Positions 1 through 9,035 of a stretch of DNA of 64,000 nucleotides are shown here, one piece after another. The DNA is taken from contig NZ_MTAV01000221.1 in the NCBI RefSeq assembly GCF_002154695.1, positions 38,137 through 102,136 of the forward strand, written 5' to 3'. A model generated the notes under the pieces. The model searched no databases. It worked only from the letters and a program-made list of their open reading frames with translations, and was not told the origin of the DNA. The DNA comes from Nostoc sp. T09. GTDB lineage: Bacteria > Cyanobacteriota > Cyanobacteriia > Cyanobacteriales > Nostocaceae. Position 1 is the first letter of the stretch, and each line of letters opens with the position of its first letter. A program made the translations under genes and the position numbers.

Positions 1-2
1 TT

Positions 3-2432
3 TTCCGGACTAGTACAGAAGAACTGAGAAAACTGCTGAATGCTGACCGTGTTGCTATCTACCGTTTCCATCCAGATTGGAGTGGTGAATTTGTATTTGA
101 ATCAGTAGCAGCAGGCTGGAATTCTCTCATGGAAGAACAGTTGCGGCGGCCCGAGTTGGGTGAAAACGTTAGCGACTGTAGTGCCAAGGATTTAGCTGAA
201 GCCCCGGTTATGGATACTTACTTACAAGATACAGACGGTGGTCGCTTCACAAGAGGCGAAGTGTATCGTGTTTGTAATGATATTTATAACGCTGGGTTTA
301 CCGACTGCTACATTAAAGTCCTAGAAAGCTATCAGGCAAAAGCTTATGTGATCATTGCTATTTACCACGGTCAAAAGCTCTGGGGCTTGCTAGCTGTTTA
401 CCAGAACAATGGAAGCCGCGATTGGCAAGAAGATGAGGTCTACTTGCTCACCCAAGTTAGTACCCAACTAGGCGTAGCTTTGCAGCAAGCCGAGTTCTTA
501 CAACAATTGCAGACCCAAGCAGCAGAACTGACCAAAGCTGCCGAAAGACAAAGGGCCTTGGCAAATACTGTAGAAAAAATTCGTCAGTCCTTAGATATTG
601 ACACTATCTTTAAAGCTACTACTCAAGAAGTGAGGCGGCTGTTAGAAGTAGAAAGAGTTTCAATTTATCGCTTCTACCCTGATTGGAGTGGTGAATTTGT
701 TGCTGATTCAGTTGCTGATGACTGGACACCAACAGCAAGAACGCAGTCTGTAACAGAGCAAGTCCTTTTGTTAGGAACGCCAGCAGGCAAATATGCACGT
801 CATGAAGTCTTTGTACCAATTTCTCAAGGAGAGAAACTTTGGGGATTGTTGGTAGCTTATCAAAACTCTCAAGCACGCTATTGGCAAGATGAGGAAATAA
901 ATTTGCTGGCACAAGTTGGTGTGCAATTAGGAGTAGCAATCCAGCAAGCAGAAACCTTAAAGCAGGTACAGATACAAGCACAGCAACTAGCTCAAGCTGC
1001 GGAACGAGAACGGGAAGCTGCGGAACGAGAACGCAAAGCTACCGAAAGGGAGAAGGCATTAGCTGCAACGGTAGAGAAAATTCGTCAGTCCCTTGATCTT
1101 GATACTATCTTTGCTACCAGCACTCAAGAAGTCCGACGGCTATTAGAACTCGATCGAGCCACAATTTATCGTTTCCGCTCTGATTGGACTGTGGAATTTG
1201 TTGCTGAATCATTAGCCCATAATTGGACACCAAATAGGGAAGTTGTACCTTTAATTATCAAGGATTATTTGCAACAAACCCAAGGCAGAGACTACGCTAA
1301 CAGTAAAATTTTAGTTATTAAAGATATTTATAGCACCGAAGATTATACTAGTCAGATTGCTCTACTCAAACCAATTGTAGCTAGAGCATATATGATTGTA
1401 CCGATTTTTCAAGGTGAGAAAATTTGGGGCTTGTTGGCAGCATATCAAAATACCAAACCCCGCGATTGGCAACAAGATGAAATTGATTTACTAGTACATA
1501 TTGGCAATCAATTAGGAGTAGGTCTTCAGCAAGCAGAATTACTGGACCAAACTCACCGTCAAAAAGAAGAACTTAAGGAGACCCTGCAAGAATTGCAGCA
1601 AACTCAAAGCCAGTTGATTCAAAGTGAAAAAATGGCTGGTTTAGGACAGTTAGTGGCTGGAGTAGCCCATGAAATTAATAATCCGATTAATTTCATTTAT
1701 GGCAACATCACCCATGTCACTGAGTACGCTGAAGACTTATTGAAATTACTACATATTTATCAAAAAAATTATCCTAATCCGAAAGCAGAAGTTCAACGGC
1801 AAGCAGCAGCACTAGATTTAGATTTTATTGCGAAAGACTTGCCTAAAATTCTTAATTCTATGACTGTTGGGGCAGAACGGATTAGTGAATTAGTACTGTC
1901 ATTACGTACTTTTTCACGCCTAGATGAAGCCGAAATGAAGCCAGTTAACATCCATGAAGGTATTGAAAGTACCTTATTAATCTTACAACACCGTCTAAAA
2001 CCACAGGCTGATTTCATTGCTATTGAGGTAGTTAAAGAATACGGCGAATTACCAAAAGTACAATGTTATGCTGCTCAAATAAATCAAGTTTTGATGAATG
2101 TTCTCAGCAATGCGATTGATGCTCTAGAACACTCAATAATGGTAGAAAAAACCTTAGAAAATCCTAAAATTCAGATTTGTACAGAAGTAATAGATGAAAA
2201 CTCGATTTTAATTCGCATTGCTGATAATGGTTGTGGCATAGCAGAAAGTGTGCGATCGCGGATTTTTGACCCTTTCTTTACTACTAAAGAACCAGGTAAA
2301 GGAACTGGTTTAGGGCTATATATTAGTTACCAGATTATTGTAGAAAAACACGCTGGTCAAATCAAATGTTTTTCCGAACCTGGGAAAGGTTCTGAGTTTA
2401 GGATACAAATACCCATCAAACATTCGGTTTAG
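3..2432 (+). CDS. Multi-GAF sensor histidine kinase, 5' end outside the window
   Basis: Two-component sensor kinase, probably cytosolic because no membrane segment is visible. The reading frame is open from base 3, with a GAF-type run ([11 protein letters not shown]) before the first internal ATG at 129, so the true start lies off the left edge. Counted from that Met, the rest of the first GAF reaches about residue 110, a second GAF spans about 155-285 and a third about 330-490, joined by Gln/Glu-rich coiled coils. A HisKA domain follows with the phospho-acceptor His at about 514 (GVAHEINNP). The HATPase has an N box ([11 protein letters not shown]), G1 (DNGCGIAE) and G2 (GKGTGLGL). The second GAF lacks roughly 35 central residues present in the third, so it may no longer bind a ligand. 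No bilin-binding Cys motif is obvious. No response regulator gene is adjacent. Confidence 0.93.
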   Translation, partial: FRTSTEELRKLLNADRVAIYRFHPDWSGEFVFESVAAGWNSLMEEQLRRPELGENVSDCSAKDLAEAPVMDTYLQDTDGGRFTRGEVYRVCNDIYNAGFTDCYIKVLESYQAKAYVIIAIYHGQKLWGLLAVYQNNGSRDWQEDEVYLLTQVSTQLGVALQQAEFLQQLQTQAAELTKAAERQRALANTVEKIRQSLDIDTIFKATTQEVRRLLEVERVSIYRFYPDWSGEFVADSVADDWTPTARTQSVTEQVLLLGTPAGKYARHEVFVPISQGEKLWGLLVAYQNSQARYWQDEEINLLAQVGVQLGVAIQQAETLKQVQIQAQQLAQAAEREREAAERERKATEREKALAATVEKIRQSLDLDTIFATSTQEVRRLLELDRATIYRFRSDWTVEFVAESLAHNWTPNREVVPLIIKDYLQQTQGRDYANSKILVIKDIYSTEDYTSQIALLKPIVARAYMIVPIFQGEKIWGLLAAYQNTKPRDWQQDEIDLLVHIGNQLGVGLQQAELLDQTHRQKEELKETLQELQQTQSQLIQSEKMAGLGQLVAGVAHEINNPINFIYGNITHVTEYAEDLLKLLHIYQKNYPNPKAEVQRQAAALDLDFIAKDLPKILNSMTVGAERISELVLSLRTFSRLDEAEMKPVNIHEGIESTLLILQHRLKPQADFIAIEVVKEYGELPKVQCYAAQINQVLMNVLSNAIDALEHSIMVEKTLENPKIQICTEVIDENSILIRIADNGCGIAESVRSRIFDPFFTTKEPGKGTGLGLYISYQIIVEKHAGQIKCFSEPGKGSEFRIQIPIKHSV

Positions 2433-2434
2433 TT

Positions 2435-2460
2435 AAAAAAGCATGTGCGATCGCTTTTTT
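2435..2460 (+). terminator. Intrinsic terminator after the histidine kinase
   Basis: AAAAAAGC (2435-2442) pairs perfectly with GCTTTTTT (2453-2460) and ends in a T run, three bases after the kinase stop codon. The loop contains a HIP1 octamer. The symmetry means it could work in both directions. Confidence 0.6.
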
Positions 2461-2481
2461 TAGCTTATGTATGTAAAGACG

Positions 2482-2508
2482 CAAAGGAAGAAGAGAAAGG
2501 GCGATCGC
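2482..2508 (+). repeat. Left copy of a 27/28-bp direct repeat flanking the toxin-antitoxin locus
   Basis: This segment (CAAAGGAAGAAGAGAAA followed by GGGCGATCGC) recurs at 3241-3268 with one extra A as the only difference. Both copies follow a GCGATCGCTTTTT motif. Together they bracket the antitoxin/toxin genes. Confidence 0.85.
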
Positions 2509-2602
2509 ATATTGGCGCGTGAAAGCCATCACTTTTTTATTTCACACAGAGGTGCAAAGTTTTTTGTAGTAGATTTGCAATTTTTCTTCAGATTAGAGAT
2601 TA

Positions 2603-2626
2603 TAGTATGATTAATTGTTCATACTA
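2603..2626 (+). promoter_or_regulatory. Inverted-repeat operator candidate upstream of the antitoxin gene
   Basis: TAGTATGA (2603-2610) and TCATACTA (2619-2626) form a perfect 8-bp inverted repeat with an 8-bp spacer, just upstream of an AAGAGGT ribosome-binding site and the ATG at 2640. Type II antitoxins of the ribbon-helix-helix class usually repress their own operon through such palindromes, so autoregulation is inferred. Confidence 0.55.
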
Positions 2627-2639
2627 AGAGGTAAGACTG

Positions 2640-2870
2640 ATGATTAAAGTCACAATTACCTTAGAAGAAGACATTCTGCAATTTATCGATCTCCAGGCAC
2701 AAGGCAACCGCAGTGGATATATCAACGCACTGCTAGCAGAACATCGCCGTCAGATTTTAGAAGCAGAAATGATTGCTGCCCTCAAGCAAGATGCTGAAGA
2801 TCCAGAATATCAGGCTGAAATTGCAGCTTGGGATCGTGTTGTTGGGGATGGGATTAATGCCAGGGAGTAA
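2640..2870 (+). CDS. Ribbon-helix-helix-type antitoxin
   Basis: A 76-residue protein that probably neutralises the MazF-like toxin encoded immediately downstream and represses the operon. The N-terminus (VTITLEEDILQFID, then NRSGYINALLAEHRR) fits a beta-strand/helix/helix DNA-binding fold of the CopG/ParD/MazE kind. The acidic C-terminus (about 42-70) would be the toxin-binding tail. An SD-like AAGAGG lies 8 bases before the ATG. The gene overlaps the start of the toxin frame, typical of translational coupling. The family is inferred from residue pattern and neighbour; the exact antitoxin family is not certain. Confidence 0.75.
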   Translation: MIKVTITLEEDILQFIDLQAQGNRSGYINALLAEHRRQILEAEMIAALKQDAEDPEYQAEIAAWDRVVGDGINARE

Positions 2871-3212
2871 TTTAACTTATCGACGAGGAGAAATCCGTTG
2901 GGTGAATCTTGATCCGACAGTGGGGGCTGAGGCGCAAAAAATTCGTGCTTGTTTGATTGTGCAGAATGACATTATGAATCAGTATGGATTGCTGACAATT
3001 GTCATGCCATTTAGACCAGGAAGTAAGCCCCTTATGTTGTCAATGTGAAAGCAACACCAACTAATGGATTGGATCAAGATCGATTTATTAATATTGGGCA
3101 GATTCGTGCTGTTGACAATCGCCGGGTTTTGGAAATGCTTGGTGTATTGGAAGATGAATACTGGGAGCAAATTCGCACAGCTTTAAATGTGGTTTTGGGA
3201 TTTGTAGATTAA
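2857..3212 (+). pseudogene. MazF/PemK-like toxin broken by a single-base frameshift
   Basis: Type II toxin of the MazF/PemK family, normally an mRNA endoribonuclease. The first frame (possible ATGs at 2848 and 2857) reads YRRGEIRWVNLDPTVGAE and then LIVQNDIMNQYGLLTIVMP, the standard MazF core, but stops at 3046-3048 after a short aberrant tail. From 3033 another frame continues the family's C-terminal half (YVVNVKATPTNGLDQDRFIN, then IGQIRAVDNRRVLEML) to a TAA at 3210-3212. The break lies in CCCC at 3028-3031; one more C would restore KPPYVVNV and a protein of about 118 residues. It is either a real inactivating deletion or an assembly/sequencing error in a homopolymer. Confidence 0.85.
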
Positions 3213-3240
3213 ATTCGAGCGATCGCTTTTTCATCTCACA

Positions 3241-3268
3241 CAAAGGAAGAAGAGAAAAGGGCGATCGC
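3241..3268 (+). repeat. Right copy of the direct repeat flanking the toxin-antitoxin locus
   Basis: Nearly identical to 2482-2508 (one inserted A) and likewise ends in GCGATCGC. It lies 28 bases after the toxin stop codon. The pair may mark a past insertion or a recombination unit. Confidence 0.85.
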
Positions 3269-3464
3269 TTCTAATTTATAAAACAAGATCCAATACACGA
3301 AAAAATCATTAAGCAATAACTCTTTTTCACTGAGGTAAGGTTTGATAAAGCTTTACTCTACTTTAAGCTAAGGATAATTACTGAGGTATTTTGACCTTAC
3401 CTAATCCAAAATTGTTGATGATTGATAATCATATCTGGATTTAGTGGTTTAGTACTTAATCAAA

Positions 3465-4652
3465 ATGAGCAAATTATCTGAATACCCAATGACTGATAAA
3501 CCATTTCGATGTGGTCATTGTGGTAATACAACTGTGATGCAGAAGATAGCTGTTAATCAGTATATTCGGACTATGGACAAAGGTACACCCGATCAATATC
3601 AAGTTGAGTATAAATGGCATCTTTTAGTATGTTGCACTTGTGAAGAAGTAAATCTTATTGAATATTCAATCTGGCCTGATCAGGAAAAAATATATATTTT
3701 TAATGATGGGGATGAAGAGATATACAGGATAGAACCTGACGAAAAGTATTTATATCCATCATCTAATGATTTTACACATTTAAAAGAAGCTTCAACAATA
3801 CTTAAACAAACATATCAAGAAGCTTTAAATTGTTTTAAATCAGGCCTATACACAGCAACCGTAATTATGTGTAGAAAAACAGTTGAATGTTTGTGTGTAA
3901 TACAGTTAGAAATTACAGAGCCTTACAAACTATCTGATAAAATCCAAAGAATGCTAGATGACGGATGTATAGATAAACTGCTATACGATTGGTCAATGAC
4001 TTTAAAGCAATTTGGTAATATTGCAGTACATCAGTTCAAAACATTTACTAAAGATGAGGCTCAAGACATTTTAGATTTTACCTATGCTTTAGTTGAATAC
4101 TGTCTAGATTTCAAGTACAAATTTGCAAAGCTTAAAACCAATAGAAAAATAAAAAAACAATCTCAACAGTCCGAACAAGAAGTTCAACTAAATAGTTTAA
4201 GTAATTCTGAATTGGAGTCTTTAGATAAAATGTTAAGCGATCAAAATGAATTACTCCGTTATTATGGAGCCATAAGTTTGGCAAAAGCAAATGTAAAAGT
4301 TGAAAAAATAGTACCTATATTAATCGAATTTTATCATCAAAATAACTTTAAACAGATAAAAAATGAAATTATTGCCTTTGTGAGAAACTTTGGCTCAGTA
4401 GCAGTGTCAGAATTAATTAAATTACTTACAGATTCCTCAACTACGAAGGAAATTCGGATTATGGCTGTCAGTACTTTAGGAGATCTGGGATTTGAGGCAA
4501 AAGAATCTATACCAGCGCTTTTTGATGCACTTGCAGATCCAGATGTTAACGTTCAAGCTACTCATGCTCTAATCAAAATCGGGGGTGAAGCTGTTTCTTC
4601 TGTGATTAAAATATATGAGGAAAAGCTAAATTCTGCTACCCCAACATTATAG
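3465..4652 (+). CDS. Zinc-ribbon, DUF4145 and HEAT-repeat protein
   Basis: A 395-residue soluble protein of unknown function. The N-terminus has a four-cysteine zinc ribbon (CGHC at about 17-20 and CCTC near 57-60). Residues about 100-225 resemble DUF4145 (SGLYTATVIMCRKTVECLCV, then FGNIAVHQF), a domain often found in nuclease or helicase-linked accessory proteins. A charged linker follows. The C-terminal 150 residues contain three to four HEAT-like repeats (for example EIRIMAVSTLGDLGFEAKES, then ALADPDVNVQATHALIKIG). Base composition is more AT-rich than the flanking housekeeping genes, and it sits beside a toxin-antitoxin remnant, which suggests an accessory or acquired gene. A defence or stress role is only a guess. 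Confidence 0.72.
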   Translation: MSKLSEYPMTDKPFRCGHCGNTTVMQKIAVNQYIRTMDKGTPDQYQVEYKWHLLVCCTCEEVNLIEYSIWPDQEKIYIFNDGDEEIYRIEPDEKYLYPSSNDFTHLKEASTILKQTYQEALNCFKSGLYTATVIMCRKTVECLCVIQLEITEPYKLSDKIQRMLDDGCIDKLLYDWSMTLKQFGNIAVHQFKTFTKDEAQDILDFTYALVEYCLDFKYKFAKLKTNRKIKKQSQQSEQEVQLNSLSNSELESLDKMLSDQNELLRYYGAISLAKANVKVEKIVPILIEFYHQNNFKQIKNEIIAFVRNFGSVAVSELIKLLTDSSTTKEIRIMAVSTLGDLGFEAKESIPALFDALADPDVNVQATHALIKIGGEAVSSVIKIYEEKLNSATPTL

Positions 4653-4704
4653 CCTATCGTGACACAGCCTTAGTTAGCTCAAGAAGTTTTATAATTAATT
4701 TTCT

Positions 4705-5040
4705 ATGATATTATCGGATTTTAATTATTTTTTTATTTTGATGATTTTTGGTTGTGTCTTGTTTTTAGCGCATTTGAGCGATGTTAAATCTAAGAATTTG
4801 ATGTTAAGGGCTATATGTATATTATTAATATCTTTATCACTTTTATTTTTACTATCTAATGAATGTTTCAAAGGTATTGAGAATGAGATAGAAAATATTA
4901 ATGATAAGGAAAAATGTATACCACGGATACTTGTTGAATGTAAAACTTTTATTCTTTACAAAGAGCCTTTTCAACCAGTAGTTACTGTTTGTAAGAATAA
5001 ACTAAGTAATAAAAGAATATATAAATATATTCAAGACTAG
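4705..5040 (+). CDS. Small hypothetical membrane protein
   Basis: A 111-residue protein I do not recognise. It begins with a hydrophobic segment (YFFILMIFGCVLFLAHL, about 8-24) and has a second at about 36-52 (ICILLISLSLLFLLS), followed by a polar tail with three cysteines. Codon use is AT-rich like the DUF4145/HEAT gene 52 bases upstream, so the two may be cotranscribed. No function can be assigned. Confidence 0.5.
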   Translation: MILSDFNYFFILMIFGCVLFLAHLSDVKSKNLMLRAICILLISLSLLFLLSNECFKGIENEIENINDKEKCIPRILVECKTFILYKEPFQPVVTVCKNKLSNKRIYKYIQD

Positions 5041-5110
5041 TTAAATCACTAAGACATTGTTTTGAAAGTTGTAAACTGTGATTTTACATATTAATTGAAT
5101 TTATAAATGA

Positions 5111-5144
5111 ATTTGCCTTCAGATTCTTCAATCCGAAGGCAAAT
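5111..5144. terminator. Hairpin between convergent genes, candidate bidirectional terminator
   Basis: ATTTGCCTTC (5111-5120) and GAAGGCAAAT (5135-5144) form a perfect 10-bp stem in the gap between the plus-strand hypothetical gene and the minus-strand pntB. No long T tract follows, so efficiency is uncertain. Confidence 0.5.
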
Positions 5145-5195
5145 AAACTTTCTGATTTTTTCTTTATTTCGCGCCCTTTGCGCCTTCGCGGTTCG

Positions 5196-6599
5196 TTAAA
5201 GCTGCTTCACTTCAGAAACCAACTTAGCCACCATATCCTTCGCGCTACCAAAAAGCATCGTAGTTTTATCTTTGTAGAACAACTCATTATCTACACCGGC
5301 AAAACCTGTACTCATCCCGCGCTTAATCACAATTGTCTGCTTCGCCCGATCTACTTCCAAAATTGGCATCCCAAAAATTGGGCTATTAACATCAGTACGC
5401 GCCGCCGGATTAACTACATCATTTGCCCCAATTACTAAAGCTACGTCTGCTTGCTCAAATTGGGGATTAATATCTTCCATGTCATACAACTGGGTATAAG
5501 GCACATTCGCCTCAGCCAACAACACGTTCATGTGTCCTGGCATTCTTCCCGCAACAGGGTGAATGGCATACTTAACATCAACGCCCATCCGTTCTAGTTG
5601 ATCTGTTAATTCCCGGACACTATGCTGCGCTTGAGCAACCGCCATTCCATAACCAGGCACAATTACCACAGAACGGGCATAACCCAACATCATCGCGCCT
5701 TCTTCGGGATCGATGCTGCGGACAGTTTGATCGGTTGCACCACCACTAGCAGCACCACCAGTTGCGCTTCCTGTGCCAAAAGCGCTGAACAGCACGCTGA
5801 AGAGGGAGCGGTTCATTGCTTTACACATAATTTCGGTAAGGATTAATCCAGATGCTCCCACCAATGCGCCAGCGATGATTAACATATTGTTCATCACCAC
5901 GAAACCTGCGGCGGATGCTGCTACACCGGATAACGAGTTCAACAGCGAAATTACCACAGGCATGTCGCCACCACCAATGGGGATGACGAACATTACACCC
6001 AATACTAAAGAAACAGCAACTACTGCTAAAAATATGGGTAGGCTATCCGGCGTGATGATTAAGTAGGCACTACCCGCTATATAAGCACCCAGAAGTAAGA
6101 GGTTAAATGGTTGCTGGAAAGGAAATGTAATCGGTGAACCGCTAATTAAACCTTGCAATTTCGCAAAGGCGAGAAAACTGCCTGTAAAGGTAACACCACC
6201 GATTAACACATCCAGCAGCATGGAAATGTTAACATCAAGGGGTACAGGTGCTCCAGAATCCAATAACCGCCAGAATTCGGCAACGGCGACTAATGCAGAA
6301 GCTGCGCCACCCAAACCGTTGAGTAAACCCACCATTTGGGGCATTTCTGTCATTTGCACTTTGTAGGCTGCGATCGCACCAATGCCTGAACCAATAGCCA
6401 AACCTAACAAAATCATCTCGTAGTTCAACACATGCTGATCCAGCATTGTGGCAACAATTGCTAGCAGCATCCCCACAGCTGCTACAACATTACCGTTCCT
6501 TGCTGTTGCTGGTGAACCCAGCTTTTTTAAACCCAGAATAAATAAGGATGCAGCGACTAAGTACGTTAACTGAATCCCAGTTGGTAGAAAATCGCTCAC
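5196..6599 (-). CDS. pntB: NAD(P) transhydrogenase subunit beta
   Basis: Membrane and NADP(H)-binding subunit of proton-translocating nicotinamide nucleotide transhydrogenase, which reduces NADP+ with NADH using the proton motive force. The 467 residues begin with about eight or nine hydrophobic helices (1-270). The C-terminal NADP(H) domain shows the dIII motif GYGMAVAQAQHSV, the GRMPGHMNVLLAEA segment and VVNPAARTD. The length is usual for the family. The start overlaps the stop of pntAB by 4 bases, so the three pnt genes form one translationally coupled operon in the order pntAA-pntAB-pntB. Confidence 0.97.
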   Translation of the reverse strand: MSDFLPTGIQLTYLVAASLFILGLKKLGSPATARNGNVVAAVGMLLAIVATMLDQHVLNYEMILLGLAIGSGIGAIAAYKVQMTEMPQMVGLLNGLGGAASALVAVAEFWRLLDSGAPVPLDVNISMLLDVLIGGVTFTGSFLAFAKLQGLISGSPITFPFQQPFNLLLLGAYIAGSAYLIITPDSLPIFLAVVAVSLVLGVMFVIPIGGGDMPVVISLLNSLSGVAASAAGFVVMNNMLIIAGALVGASGLILTEIMCKAMNRSLFSVLFSAFGTGSATGGAASGGATDQTVRSIDPEEGAMMLGYARSVVIVPGYGMAVAQAQHSVRELTDQLERMGVDVKYAIHPVAGRMPGHMNVLLAEANVPYTQLYDMEDINPQFEQADVALVIGANDVVNPAARTDVNSPIFGMPILEVDRAKQTIVIKRGMSTGFAGVDNELFYKDKTTMLFGSAKDMVAKLVSEVKQL

Positions 6600-6889
6600 G
6601 CCTTAATCTCCTTTTTCTTAAACATTTGCAACATTCTGTCTGTAACTAAGAAGCCACCCACAACGTTAACTGTCGCTAGTACTACGGCAATTAAACCGAG
6701 AATGACTGACACATTCGTCTCTCTAGCACCAGAAGCTACTATCGCCCCCAGTACAGCAATGCCAGAAATCGCGTTTGATCCTGACATTAAGGGTGTGTGT
6801 AAGGTAGGTGGTACTTTGTTGATGACTTCAAACCCAATAAAAGATGCCAACACAAATACAAACAAAGCAGCAAGTAATGCCTCTGTCAT
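6596..6889 (-). CDS. pntAB: NAD(P) transhydrogenase alpha subunit, membrane part
   Basis: A 97-residue integral membrane protein matching the C-terminal membrane region of the alpha subunit, encoded separately here as in other cyanobacteria. Three hydrophobic helices are visible (ALLAALFVFVLASFIGF, NAISGIAVLGAIVAS and VILGLIAVVLATVNVVGGFL). The segment VPPTLHTPLMSGSNAISG is highly typical of the family. It lies between pntAA and pntB and overlaps pntB by 4 bases. Confidence 0.95.
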   Translation of the reverse strand: MTEALLAALFVFVLASFIGFEVINKVPPTLHTPLMSGSNAISGIAVLGAIVASGARETNVSVILGLIAVVLATVNVVGGFLVTDRMLQMFKKKEIKA

Positions 6890-6983
6890 GAAATAAAAAC
6901 TCCTTCTGAATTAATGGGAATGGGGCATTGGGCATTGGTATTTCTTCTTGTCTCCCTTTTCCTCCTAGCCCCCTTCCTAGTCC
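6890..6983. repeat. Repeat-derived spacer inside the pnt operon
   Basis: The 94 bases between pntAB and pntAA contain a GGGCATTGGGCATTGG tandem and a long pyrimidine run (about 6937-6984), sequence types dispersed elsewhere in this window. The rest of the operon is overlapping, so this spacer looks like a repeat insertion. Confidence 0.45.
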
Positions 6984-8159
6984 CTAACTAACTGGCGATT
7001 GTTGAGTATTCAAAGCTGTTAAAGCGTCACTCACGCGTTGATTGCGAATTTCACCTGCATGAGTGACGCAAGCTGCTTCAACGATGTCATCGGCAAAGTT
7101 CACCTGCAAAGCTTTGTCTTTATTAATCAGCAATTGCATCAACGATGTCAGGTTCTTGGCATACAGTTGGCTGGCATGGACTGGCATCGATGATGGTAGA
7201 TTGATCGGCCCGATGATGGTAACACCGTTCCAAACGATGTCTTTACCGGGATCGGTGCAGGCGCAGTTACCACCTTGTTCAGCAGCCAAGTCTACAATCA
7301 CTGAACCTGGCTTCATCTGCCTCACCATTTCCTCAGTGACTAGCAGTGGGGCTTTTTTCCCTGGAACTTGGGCGGTGGTAATCACCACATCCGCATTCTT
7401 GATGTGTTCGGTAACAACTTCCTGAGTGCGTTGCTTACTAACTTCGGAAATTTCTTTGGCGTAGCCGCCAGCTGCAACAGTGTCTTCTTCGAGTTTGACT
7501 TCGACGAATTTTGCCCCTAAGCTTTGGACTTCTTCTTTGACGGCGGGACGAATATCAAAAGCTTCTACCACTGCTCCCAAGCGCCTAGCGGTGGCGATCG
7601 CTTGCAATCCGGCTACACCTGCTCCCATGATAAATATTTTCGCTGGGGCGATCGTGCCTGCGGCTGTAGTCAGCATAGGGAAGTATTTCGGCAATGCTGC
7701 GGCGGCAATTAATACAGATTTGTAACCTGCTAAGGATGCTTGCGAGGACAATGCATCCATGCTTTGGGCCCTAGTAGTACGGGGGATCAATTCCATACTC
7801 AAGGCTGTAACTTGGCGATTTGCCAGTTGTTGCACCACCAAAGGATTTCCTAAGGGATTGAGGAAGCTAATTAGTACAGCCCCTTGTTTGAGAAATTCAA
7901 TTTCTGAACGTCCATCTTCACGCTCTTGTGGCGGACTGACTTTCAATAAAATATCTGTTTCGCCCCATAAAGTAGCGGGATCAGCAATAATTTTAGCTCC
8001 TGCGGCTTCATAGGCAGAATCACTAAAGAATGATCGCTCTCCCGCACCTGTTTCTACCCAAATTTCTAAACCTTGTTTTACCAATCGGGCAACGATGTCA
8101 GGAATTAAAGCTACACGACGCTCACCAACTTCTATTTCTTTAGCAACTGCTATTCTCAT
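6984..8159 (-). CDS. pntAA: NAD(P) transhydrogenase alpha subunit, NAD(H)-binding part
   Basis: Soluble NAD(H)-binding domain dI of the proton-pumping transhydrogenase. The frame opens at 8204, but the start is placed at the ATG at 8157-8159 because it gives the family N-terminus MRIAVAKEIEVGERRVALIP and has AGGAG six bases upstream; this yields 391 residues. Seen are the alanine dehydrogenase/PNT N domain with RTTRAQSMDALSSQASLAGY, then a Rossmann fold with GAGVAGLQAIATARRLGA and the partner segment VIVDLAAEQGGNC. First gene of the pnt operon. Confidence 0.96.
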   Translation of the reverse strand: MRIAVAKEIEVGERRVALIPDIVARLVKQGLEIWVETGAGERSFFSDSAYEAAGAKIIADPATLWGETDILLKVSPPQEREDGRSEIEFLKQGAVLISFLNPLGNPLVVQQLANRQVTALSMELIPRTTRAQSMDALSSQASLAGYKSVLIAAAALPKYFPMLTTAAGTIAPAKIFIMGAGVAGLQAIATARRLGAVVEAFDIRPAVKEEVQSLGAKFVEVKLEEDTVAAGGYAKEISEVSKQRTQEVVTEHIKNADVVITTAQVPGKKAPLLVTEEMVRQMKPGSVIVDLAAEQGGNCACTDPGKDIVWNGVTIIGPINLPSSMPVHASQLYAKNLTSLMQLLINKDKALQVNFADDIVEAACVTHAGEIRNQRVSDALTALNTQQSPVS

Positions 8160-9035
8160 GAAATCTCCTGGAGATAAATACCTAAATCTCTGCCAACTGT
8201 GCAATTTCTTCGCTGAGTTATTCCCACTCTCATGCTTTATAGGCTGGGGATCTCAGCCATTGCTTTTATTCGTAGAATGAACCTTGACTATTTTCGGTTT
8301 CACTGTCGGTTCCCTAGACAAAGCCTGAGTTTGCCACTTACAGATGTCGCAATTTCAGATAATTTTAATGGGCTTACATACTGCACATCCTATGTTGATT
8401 CCCAAATTTTGCATCTGTGTCTTCAGCTTCTTTTAGGGATTGAAAAATTTTGTATTCCTATATTACATAGTGCAATATGCATCCACTTAGAAAAACTTGA
8501 TTATTCCCAAAGTAATTTTTGATGATTAGTACTTGGATTCACGCTTGTTTTTATCAATCTAGCCCAACTTAACAGGCGATCGCTGATTGTATGGCTCAAT
8601 TTTTATAACAAAACTCTTACAATTTAGATACACTTATACATATTAAGAAACACAATCTCATCCCAACACTGTGTTTCTATCTAGCGGAAACAGGATAGTT
8701 CGACGTAATTTCAAGGCTTGTAGTTAGCGGCTCAACCGCTTACCGCAGCACTAAAGTACTTAACTCAGAACTCGTCATAGTTTCTGTGGCAGGCTGCTAG
8801 TTCTCAGTTGAACCAGCCAACAAGCAAATAGCTAGTCCGTAAAGGTAGTGAGGCGAATAAAAACAATGTCAAAAATATTACTACAATCCTCCTGTTCAGA
8901 TAACTCAAGCAGATGGCACTTTTAATGACTATTTACCGTCTATTTTGAGAAAGCCAGTAGTAAAGTTTAGTTACGAATACTAAACTTTTAGTTATTTAGA
9001 TAACCAAGCATACTATCTGATAGAGGAGCCTAACT
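8160..9035. other. 876-base intergenic region between divergent pntAA and the DUF2808 gene
   Basis: No convincing gene. It should hold the promoters of the pnt operon and of the DUF2808 gene. The half near 8690-8870 is rich in short inverted segments (such as AGCGGCTCAACCGCT at 8728-8742) and lacks open frames, so an unannotated small RNA or a long 5' leader is possible. A 96-codon frame at 8232-8522 has no family resemblance. Confidence 0.4.
8962..8988. promoter_or_regulatory. Perfect 9-bp inverted repeat upstream of the DUF2808 gene
   Basis: AAAGTTTAG (8962-8970) and CTAAACTTT (8980-8988) flank a 9-base loop, 47 bases before the ATG at 9036. It could be a protein-binding operator or a leader hairpin. 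No T tract follows. Confidence 0.45.

Noticed and set aside
8232..8522. 96-codon open frame
   Set aside because: No family resemblance or ribosome-binding site; it lies in the divergent promoter region.
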